A stretch of DNA of 15,554 nucleotides, taken from assembly GCA_027577415.1 (NCBI GenBank), contig JANBQS010000549.1:1-15554 (forward strand). The letters run 5' to 3'. This DNA comes from Coemansia sp. RSA 922. Taxonomy: Eukaryota; Kickxellomycota; Kickxellomycetes; Kickxellales; Kickxellaceae. Below are positions 8,532 to 15,554 of this stretch, piece by piece (the first letter of the stretch is position 1; every line of letters begins with the position of its first letter). Under the pieces are notes generated by a model that ran no database searches, was not told where the DNA came from, and worked only from the letters and a program-made list of their open reading frames with translations. Both the position numbers and the translations under genes were made by a program.

Positions 8532-11191
8532 ATGATGGCGGTCTCGACGCTAGCGAGCCGACCGGAAAGCACGGGTATTTTTGCGACTTCAGACATCTTT
8601 ACGAGCACGGATGGCGTGTCAGTGCCTGCGGTTTTTGTGGACGAGAAGGATGGCAACCAGGGTTATCGCGTAGTGTCCTTGCTGGGAAGGGTAAGCACTT
8701 AAGCACATAGCCTAAGGCTTGTGGCCAACCTATGCGTGGATTGCCACATGCAGCAACATATAGGCGCATTATTAGAGCCTTTAAGAGAAATGCCTGAAGC
8801 TCTGTGCGCAGCCAACCTGATATAGCACGGCTAGTATCTGGCACTGTAGTCGATTATGCTCTGTGTGCGCGGGGAGGAAGGGAAGGGAGGGGGGTGCGCT
8901 GGCGGCCTTTGTGCTTTTATGTAGACATTCGAACGCTGATTGTTACCTTTCGTTTCCTTATTTTTGTTTAGGGCGCGTTTGGCCGTTGCTACGAGGTGCA
9001 AGTCCTGGGTCGAGTCGAGGAGGGGAATTGGGCTTGTAAGATTATCGACAAAAGCAGCATCAAGGGGCAAAAGGTGATCGAGCGAGTCAAATACGAAATT
9101 CGGGTGATGCGGCGCTTGCCTCGCCACAGCAACGTCGTGGGGTTCCACACGATATTCGAAAACAAGGAGCGCTTACACATACTAATGGAGCTGTGCACCA
9201 GCATGACGCTGCATGATTTGCTGCTAAAGCGCAAGCGGCTAACCGAGTTTGAGTCGCGGTATTTTATAGCGCAATTGGCAAGCGGCATATCGGCACTACA
9301 CAGCGCGCAGATCATCCATCGGGATATCAAGCACAGCAATTTGCTGCTGGATAGCATGAACCGGATCAAAATTGCCGACTTTGGGTTGTCGACGATAGCC
9401 GACAGCGTGAGTGATCGCAAAATGTCGTTTTTGGGCACACCCAACTTTCTAGCTCCAGAGCTGGTCACTCGCAACGGCGAGGGCCACAGCTTTGGCGTCG
9501 ATGTGTGGGCAACCGGCATCTTGCTCTACGTCATGCTCTACGGCAAACCGCCATTTAATAGCCAGCGTGCAAGCAGCAGTCTGCAGCAGCTCTATGGCCG
9601 GATTGTTGACCAGCAGATAGAGTTTCCGCCAGACCCGCATACATCGACGTCGGCGAAGGATCTGATCAACAAGCTGTGTTGCAAGAGCGAGAGGTACCGA
9701 GTGAAGGCATCCGAGGTCTGCCATGAGGGCTGGTTCTTGATTCATGCTGACAGCAGTGTGCCCAAATTCATGCCTGCGGCTATCTTTGACCGACCCATTC
9801 GCAACTTGCAAGAGTATAAAGAGCTTGCTGTCGCCCACCTCAAGACTCAGGGTCAGCGAGTCCAGCAACCGGCTACTCTGCTTTCTGGCGCCCGTGTGCC
9901 TACAAGCGCGCTTGACAAACCGAATGGTGCCGCTGTTCTAAGCAAGGTCCCTGGACGTGATATGTATGGCGATCGGTCTAGTCGACGCCAGCCGCTGGAG
10001 CCGATACCAGAGCTTACCAACCGCGTTGCGCCCAGCAACTCACAGGGAGGAGCGCGGAATGGTGGTGCAGATACAATGGCCTACTCGCGCAAGCCGCCAG
10101 CTCGAGCGCACACGGAGTCAGAGAAAGAGAACCACCATGTCGCCCACCAGCTGGATCGGCTGAAATTGGGCGCTCAGCTTCAACCGCCCACATCACAGCC
10201 GGTCTCGCACCAAAGTTCGCACCACAACTCGCACAGCTACGCCCTGCGCTCTCGTGCGAGCAAGCCCATCGAGGCAGTGAATGGCAATGGCGACAGCAGA
10301 TTGACGCGCAGAACTCGCGATGTGGAGCCTGCCAATTTACCACCGCCTGTCAAGTCGCCGGCTACGGTGTCGCCCAACCGTATGGCGTCCGTACAGTGCC
10401 AGGTGCGGGCAGAGTTTGGCACAGTAACCAAGCTGTCGGAAGAGTACATTCCTTCGATATTGAAGTGGAAGGACCGACTCCGGCGATTCTGCCAGCAAAC
10501 CGAAATGTACCTGCAGCGCTCATCCGCTTCGCTCGAGGCTGAGCTGGATCGGGCGGCAAGGGCCAATGGCCGTGCTGTCCAGCAGTCTGATTATCCGCGC
10601 GTGGGCATGTACGTACTCAGCTGGCTGATACTGACAAAGTACGGGCTTGGGTTCCAGCTGAGCGATGGGACTGTGGGCACGCTGTTCAACGACAACACTT
10701 CCCTGTTAAATGTCAACGATTCTGGCGACTATGTCTATGTGCGGCCGTATCTGGACCGCTCGAGTATTGGCCGATTCTCAAAGGACAGCTTCCCGGCGCA
10801 ACTTGACAAGAAACGAAACGTGTTGCGCTCGTTCGGGAAGAAGATGAGCGAAAAGCTGCATGCGAACGTTGACTATGACATTTGCCCTGACACTTCTGGA
10901 TCCGACCTTGTCAAGTGCCTGTTGCAGGCGTTGTCGACTTCGGTGGGCCTGGTGTTTCTGCTGACGGGAAATGTGCTGCAGTTCAACATGGCGGACCGCT
11001 CAAAGCTGTTCCTCTATGAGGACACGCACATCTTCTACAAGGATGAGCGCGGAAACAAGTGGCACTTTGATCTCAGGCAGGGTCCAGCGATGCTGGTCCG
11101 CGACTCTACTATCGCCATTGAGCGATTCCTGTCCTGCCTTGAGCACGCTCAAAAGGTCTTGGCCAACTGGAATTTGCCTGTCCGAAAGTAA
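8532..11191 (+). CDS. CDC5: Polo-like serine/threonine kinase (Cdc5/PLK1), two exons
   Basis: Polo kinases drive mitotic entry, spindle pole function, mitotic exit and cytokinesis, and dock on primed phospho-targets through polo boxes. Joining 8532-8690 to 8972-11191 gives 792 residues. The splice restores the glycine loop LLGRGAFGRCYEV exactly across the junction. Kinase residues are Lys76 (ACKII), catalytic Asp171 (HRDIK), Asp189 of DFG, TPNFLAPE, and GHSFGVDVW. The activation-loop position equivalent to PLK1 Thr210 appears to be Ser205. A long disordered linker (about 330-500) precedes polo box 1 (SWLILTKYGLGFQL, pincer Trp604) and polo box 2 (QFNMADRSKLFLY). There the usual pincer His is Arg729, while Lys731 is kept. 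Two tandem ATGs (8532, 8535) start exon 1, and the first is taken. The stop TAA lies inside a GTAAGC hexamer. Confidence 0.94.
8691..8971 (+). other. Intron of the CDC5 gene (281 nt)
   Basis: The donor GTAAGC at 8691 and the acceptor TTTGTTTAG ending at 8971 bound a stretch with in-frame stops. A likely branch point is CTGAT at 8936-8940, about 31 bases before the acceptor. The phase-0 junction (AGG|GGC) rebuilds the kinase glycine loop, which makes the call firm. A G-quadruplex motif lies in its 3' third. Confidence 0.92.
8871..8894 (+). other. G-quadruplex motif in the CDC5 intron, sense strand
   Basis: Four G runs (8871-8874, 8880-8882, 8885-8887, 8889-8894) are split by loops of 5, 2 and 1 bases, satisfying the G3+N1-7 rule. 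It lies on the transcribed sense strand about 45-65 bases before the probable branch point, so it could fold in the pre-mRNA. Folding is not shown by sequence alone. Confidence 0.6.
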
Positions 11192-11521
11192 GCCGAAAGA
11201 GTGTAAGGGAGTTTGGGCGATGTTTGTCTGGCGGGCTGCGGTCTGGATTGCTTCGCGTAATGCTTGCTGAAGTGAGATTCGCTGATCGCTGGTGGTGCCA
11301 AGAGATGTGTTGTACACATGTGCGTGTCGTCTGCTTTCGTTAATCTTGATAGTATATTTTTTTCTTTCCTCTTTCTTTTTTTTTTTAGCGAATTACTTTT
11401 CTTTTTGTGTGTGTTTTTTTTTCTCCTTCCTACTTTTCTCTTTGCTTGTCGTGGTTCAATTGACAATTGCTTGGAATTGCTTGCACTTTAGAGCACAGGA
11501 GCTTTCTCTTATCACAAAAAA
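11192..11521 (+). promoter_or_regulatory. CDC5-DNM1 intergenic region with a long polypyrimidine tract
   Basis: This 330-base spacer has no clear AATAAA for CDC5. Positions of about 11354-11446 form an almost pure T/C tract, a poly(dA:dT)-type promoter element that would exclude nucleosomes. It also contains a TTTTTTTAG that would serve as a splice acceptor (ends 11389). Short inverted repeats are ATGTGT/ACACAT at 11305-11319 and paired CAATTG sites at 11457-11462 and 11464-11469. The dynamin start codon follows an A run. Confidence 0.5.
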
Positions 11522-13990
11522 ATGGACAAGCTGATTCCAACCGTCAATAGGCTCCAGGACGTCTTCAACACTGTGGGCCAGGACGAAATCGACCTTCCGC
11601 AAATCGTCGTAGTCGGGTAAGTTGCACCTGTAACTGACGCCTGTCTACTGCTCGTTTATCCTAATGTTGATGCCAATGTCGAGCACTCTCGTTTGTTTAT
11701 CTGTTTTATTGAATGACCTCAAATTGACGTCTCTGTTGAATCATTTTGTAGATCCCAATCGAGTGGCAAGTCATCGGTGCTCGAAAACATAGTTGGCCGC
11801 GACTTTTTGCCCCGCGGAAGTGGCATCGTGACGCGCCGCCCGTTGGTCTTGCAGCTGGTTAATGTGCCATATGATAAAGAGGGTGCTGCGGACAGTACGC
11901 CCCCGCCAGCTCGTGCGCAGTTCCTGCACCTCCCTGGCAAAGTGTTTACCGATATGGCCGAGGTGCGTCGTGAGATCGAGCGCGAGACGGACCGCCTGGC
12001 TGGGAGCAACAAGGGTATTGTAAAGACGCCGATTCACTTGCGGATCTCGTCGGCCGACGTACTCAACCTGACACTTGTTGACTTGCCTGGCATCACCAAG
12101 ATCCCAGTCGGCGACCAGCCGTCAGATATCGAGTCGCAAACGCGGAGCTTGGTGTTTGAGTATATCTCCAAGCCAAACAGCATTATTGTGGCGATCAGTC
12201 CGGCCAATGTCGATATCGTCAACTCGGAGAGTCTCAAGTTTGCGCGCGAGGTTGACCCCAAGGGCAGTCGCACCATCGGCGTAATCACCAAGATCGACTT
12301 GATGGACCGTGGTACCAACTCGCTGGACATTCTCACCGGTCGCGTCTACCCGCTTCGCTTGGGATTTGTCGGTGTGGTCAATCGCAGCCAGGAAGACACT
12401 GTGGCTAACAAGCCCATTGCTGATTCTCTTGCCTACGAGACTGATTTCTTCCTCAATCACCCGGTGTATCGCACTATCCAGCAGCACTGTGGAACTGGCA
12501 ACCTGGCCAAGCTACTGAACCAGCTGTTGATGCAGCACATCCGTGACCACTTGCCCAACATTAAAACCAAGATCAATGCGCTGATCAGTCAGACTGAGCA
12601 GGAGCTGAGCTCCTACGGGAGTATGACTACGAAGAACGACTCTGTCTCCAACTCGAGCCGGCTGCTAAAGGCCGTCACGCTGTTTGCCACCGAGTTTAGC
12701 AACTCTATAGAAGGCACGGCGCCCGAGATGTCGACGGCTGAGCTATGTGGAGGTGCTCGGCTGTACTACATTTTCAACGAGATCTTTGCCTCGGGACTCG
12801 ACAGCGTCAACCCCACGGCCAACTTGACGAATCACGATATCCGGACGGCAATTCGCAATTCCACTGGACCGCGTGCGTCGCTGTTTGTGCCCGAGATTGC
12901 GTTCCAGCTACTGGTCAAGCCTCAGATAAAGTCGCTGGAGCCGCCGGCACAGCGCTGCGTGCAGCTTGCCTATGAGGAGTTGATGAAGATTGGGCTTTCT
13001 TGCGGCAATAACGAGATGAGGCGCTATCCGCGCTTGCATGCTCGGGTGATGGAGGTTGTGAGCGATCTCTTGCGCGAGCGGGTCGGTCCCACTGCGGCCT
13101 ATGTCGAGAGCCTGATATCGATAGAGCGCGCGTATATCAATACCAACCACCCGGACTTTATCGGTGGGCCCGGTGCCATCAACGACCTCCAGCGCAAGAT
13201 GGAGCGCAAGCGCAAGGAGGCCTCTCGCTCGCGTGTACGCGAGGTTGGCAACAAGACCATCAGTGGCGCTCGGCACCGGTCGATAGATGCCGAGACTGTG
13301 ATTGTCAATGCTCACGGGTCGGTCGACGAGGTTACCTACGACGCAAACTCTATTGATGGTAATGAGATCGACGACCGTGTAGACGACGTCCGCGCAAAGG
13401 TGAAGCTCGATGGGTTTGCCTCTGTGTCCTCTGGCTCGCAGCTGCGTCGTCCGGGCTCGGGCTCGCCAGTTGGAGCGACTTCTTCGCCGAACGGTCCGGC
13501 TCATGGCAAGTTTTTCACCTCGTTCTTTGGCACCAGCGGGCGTCGCGACGGCTTGCATGTATCGGCGGATGAGCCGCGCGTTGGTCATATTTCGGTCATC
13601 CCAGTGCCCAACCGACTCAGCAACTTGGCTGGCGAGGGTACTTCGTTTGACGAGGATGTTTCTGCACTTTCGGCGCAGATGTCTACTGAGCTGACTACGG
13701 CTGAGCAGCGCGACGAGATGGAGACGACGCTGATTCGGTCGTTGATTGCCTCGTATTTCAGTATTGTGCGCAAGTCTGTCCAGGACCTTGTGCCAAAGGC
13801 TATCATGCACTTGTTGGTTAACGAGGTCTGTCAGAATATGCAGAATCGCTTGGTTGAGGAGCTGTACAAGGAGCCGCTTGTTGCTGACTTGCTTCAAGAA
13901 GACCCGGCGCTGGTTGCTGAGCGGGATCAGTGCGAGGCGATGCTTGGCGTCTACAAGAAGGCATTTGCAATCATTAATGAAGCTATGTAG
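11522..13990 (+). CDS. DNM1: Dynamin-related GTPase, Dnm1/DRP1 type, two exons
   Basis: Dnm1/DRP1 assembles into helices that constrict mitochondria and peroxisomes for fission. Joining 11522-11616 to 11752-13990 gives 777 residues and rebuilds the P-loop GSQSSGKS (32-39) across a phase-2 junction. The other GTPase motifs are [12 protein letters not shown] (about 142-145), TKID (about 211-214, usually TKLD) and NRSQ. The middle/stalk region follows ([20 protein letters not shown]). A low-complexity linker with [15 protein letters not shown] replaces a PH domain. The C-terminal GTPase effector domain reads [19 protein letters not shown] then [12 protein letters not shown]. No proline-rich tail or transit peptide is seen. 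The start [21 protein letters not shown] resembles DRP1 more than Vps1, and the effector domain agrees. Vps1 (vacuolar sorting) is the main alternative. Confidence 0.88.
11617..11751 (+). other. Intron of the DNM1-like gene (135 nt)
   Basis: The donor GTAAGT at 11617 and the acceptor ATTTTGTAG ending at 11751 remove a stretch with in-frame stops. Splicing fuses VVVG to SQSSGKSS, the invariant dynamin P-loop, so both sites are well supported. The first coding exon is only 95 nt. Confidence 0.93.
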
Positions 13991-14484
13991 ATAGAGTTGG
14001 TATTTATTTATTTTATTTTTTGAGGGTCTGCTGCGGTACTGGGTTTTCCCTATTTAGGCACAACAAAGTCTGCTAGAAAAAAAGTGCTTTTTCTCACTCT
14101 TTTTTACCTTGACTGGAGAGCACGAAAGTGCTACAACACTTTTTCACATGTGTGCACTATTATTAGAATAGTCTCTACATGGCTGAACACATGCTAGGCA
14201 CCTGTGGAGGAGAATACTTCTCTTTTTTTATTGCTATTTTTCCATTCTATCGGGTTGGGGACATGCTTTGTGTGTTTTTTTTTTCGAAGGTGACGTAATT
14301 TTTTTTTGGGGGGAAGGGGGAGAGGATTGCAAGCGCCCATCTTGGCGACTGACTGTGGTGCTGGCTAAGAGTATAAGGGAGGCCCTGGGCGGCCTAGGGA
14401 GGAAATTGTCTTTCTTTATTCAACAATTTTTTTAACATAAAATATTTACTTTTATTATTCGCACTTTTTATTTAACCAAAAAAA
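13991..14484 (+). promoter_or_regulatory. Spacer between DNM1 and the small 3' gene
   Basis: This 494-base spacer begins with AT-rich TATTTATTTA repeats after the dynamin stop, with no canonical AATAAA. It holds a small hairpin with a GAAA tetraloop (AGCAC/GTGCT, 14119-14132) and T runs beside a G-rich block at about 14290-14325. A possible TATA element (TATAAG, 14372-14377) lies about 110 bases before the next ATG. A GC-rich patch at 14378-14402 is followed by AT-rich leader up to an A run at the start codon. No coding sequence or known RNA gene was recognised. Confidence 0.4.
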
Positions 14485-15258
14485 ATGTCAGTGGATACCC
14501 AATATTCGACAAATGGTTGTCCATTGATGGCAGAGTTGACTAATGCTACAGAAATTAGGAGCGAAGACGAGTTTGCCGAATATATTAAAGACAAGAAAAA
14601 TAGAATCACAATTTTGATGCATGGTGGCGACAACGAAGAAGACCATCCTCATTTAGTCGATATTATAAATAAATTGAGGGAGAAAATACCCAATGATGAA
14701 CTCAGCAGTGCGTGGTTTGGTTTGGTATTGCCGTCGAGGGAGGATGTCTCAGAGGGGGGAAAAATAAAGTATGCATGGTATAGGCCGGGGAAGAATACTT
14801 TTTCGCTATTTTCAGAACCAAATGATGCGCGCGATATCAAATATACAGTAGGGGGTGCACTATATATTGATGCTATTCGTAAAGAATATTTATGCCATAA
14901 ATATTATCTCCACCATTGATTGGTGCTGTGTATGGCCGTATATGAAATCCAAATCAGAAATACGATTATGTTCAAGTGCCAGCCTTCACATGTCGCAGTA
15001 CGCATGGCTTCTACTACTCTTACTCCATGACCAAGGCCCCACACATTTTTCGAAAAACGCTGGTTAATGGTGTCTAACTGGTGGTACCACTTCGATCCCG
15101 ACGACAAGCTTGATGGGAAGATCTCATTTAGAAGCGAATCGCAACAAGTGGCCGGTCTCCTACATCACATTATTCAGTATCACCAGCAGCCAGCTCCGGA
15201 CGACGACACCAATGCCCCGGCTGCACCCGGTAATTCGCCCACTGTGGCAAGCAAGTGA
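14485..15258 (+). CDS. Unrecognised small protein gene, probably multi-exon, reading frame uncertain in the 3' part
   Basis: I do not recognise the family. An ATG after an A run opens a frame that stops at 14917-14919 (144 residues if unspliced), including RITILMHGG, helical LVDIINKLREKIP, AWFGLVLPS, IKYAWYRPGK and KYTVGGALYIDAI. The strand-helix-strand order loosely recalls a thioredoxin fold without a CxxC. Coding-like sequence continues after this stop: 14946-15074 in another frame (HGFYYSYSMTKAPHIFRK), then 15031-15258 in the first frame (NWWYHFDPDDKLDG ... QVAGLLHHIIQYHQQ), ending with TGA and an AATAAA 61 bases later. A GTAAAG donor at 14879 with an acceptor ending at 14976 or 14982 joins the first two segments in phase. 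The second join needs a 46-nt intron (15063-15108, CTAAC branch), a +1 shift, or is a mutation. Predicted lengths are about 209-224 residues. Confidence 0.5.
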
Positions 15259-15318
15259 ATTACTCTAATCAATATATTGAGCTTAAAGGTTGCGCCAAAA
15301 CAAAAAAAACGCTAACAT

Positions 15319-15324
15319 AATAAA
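15319..15324 (+). terminator. Poly(A) signal AATAAA of the 14485-15258 gene
   Basis: A canonical AATAAA lies 61 bases after the TGA at 15256-15258 in A-rich sequence. Its position supports the view that the + strand gene runs to 15258 and does not end at 14919. A second AATAAA lies at 15420-15425. Confidence 0.5.
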
Positions 15325-15389
15325 ATTTATCCTTGTTATTACAATAGCGACGTTGAGCACACATGTTATAGTGATGTTGGTGTGTGTAG

Positions 15390-15395
15390 TTTATT
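15390..15395 (-). terminator. Poly(A) signal (AATAAA on the - strand) of the gene entering from the right
   Basis: TTTATT on the + strand reads AATAAA on the - strand, 93 bases downstream of the - strand stop at 15489-15491. This fits a 3' UTR for the partial gene and makes it convergent with the small + strand gene. Confidence 0.45.
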
Positions 15396-15488
15396 GGAAC
15401 AGTTGTAGTCTTTTAGAGTAATAAAAGAAGATATGGTAAGAACGGCGGCATGTCTTCAGAGAAGAGCATGTTCAACTCGACAATAGTG

Positions 15489-15554
15489 CTAGACGTTGAG
15501 CTGCTTTTTCATCTGGGATACCAAATCGGCTAGATCGTCTTCAAGGGTTTCCGA
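15489..15554 (-). CDS. C-terminal end of an unidentified protein (5' partial)
   Basis: On the - strand the last 66 bases encode 21 residues and a TAG stop. The fragment contains LEDDLADLVSQMKKQLNV, an amphipathic, probably helical C-terminus. Codon choice looks coding, and a - strand AATAAA lies 93 bases beyond the stop. The fragment is too short to name a family, and the rest of the gene is outside the window. Confidence 0.45.
   Translation of the reverse strand, partial: SETLEDDLADLVSQMKKQLNV

Noticed and set aside
8989..9519. A 176-codon - strand open frame opposite the kinase domain
   Set aside because: It mirrors highly conserved kinase codons and has no domain, promoter or poly(A) signal of its own.
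11457..11469. Paired CAATTG sites upstream of the dynamin start
   Set aside because: Short palindromes of this size are common, and no known fungal factor site was recognised.
12908..13897. A 329-codon open frame on the - strand inside the dynamin gene
   Set aside because: It lies fully antisense to the stalk and effector regions, shows no recognisable motif, and its Arg/His/Leu-rich composition is what the complement of GC-rich coding DNA gives.
14119..14132. AGCAC-GAAA-GTGCT hairpin with a GNRA-type loop
   Set aside because: A 5-bp stem in AT-rich spacer is expected by chance, with no flanking structure to suggest an ncRNA.
14290..14325. G-rich block considered as a second G-quadruplex
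   Set aside because: Only two runs of three or more Gs are present, so it does not meet the four-run rule.

Overview
The window looks like nuclear DNA from a fungus. The genes are eukaryotic, tightly packed and intron-poor. The two clear introns use GTAAGC/GTAAGT donors and pyrimidine-rich TAG acceptors. AATAAA signals follow several genes, and promoters are AT-rich with poly(T)/polypyrimidine tracts. A secreted dipeptidyl-peptidase-V-type enzyme together with Rna14, Polo kinase and a Dnm1-type dynamin fits a fungus. Few introns combined with DRP1-like dynamin features suggest an early-diverging lineage, perhaps Kickxellomycotina. That placement is inference only.

Layout from left to right. 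Positions 1-2343 (+): the 3' part of SEC24 (COPII cargo adaptor), running in from outside the window. Positions 2430-4532 (-): a secreted S9C serine peptidase (DPP5-like), convergent with SEC24 and only 86 bp from it. Positions 4533-5259: a 727-bp divergent spacer with CCAAT boxes, two hairpins and a short spliced-looking coding relic that resembles the start of a universal stress protein domain. Positions 5260-8037 (+): RNA14 (CstF-77, mRNA 3'-end processing). Positions 8532-11191 (+): a Polo kinase (CDC5/PLK1) with one 281-nt intron that holds a G-quadruplex motif. Positions 11522-13990 (+): a dynamin-related GTPase (DNM1-like) with one 135-nt intron after a 31-codon first exon. Positions 14485-15258 (+): an unrecognised small gene, probably spliced, whose 3' part changes reading frame. 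Positions 15489-15554 (-): the last 21 codons of a gene that enters from the right.

The five recognised genes are housekeeping genes: ER export, extracellular proteolysis, mRNA cleavage/polyadenylation, mitosis and organelle fission. They do not form a functional cluster. The unusual parts are the truncated stress-protein relic at 4900-5130 and the small AT-rich gene at 14485-15258. No transposon, CRISPR array, rRNA or tRNA was seen.
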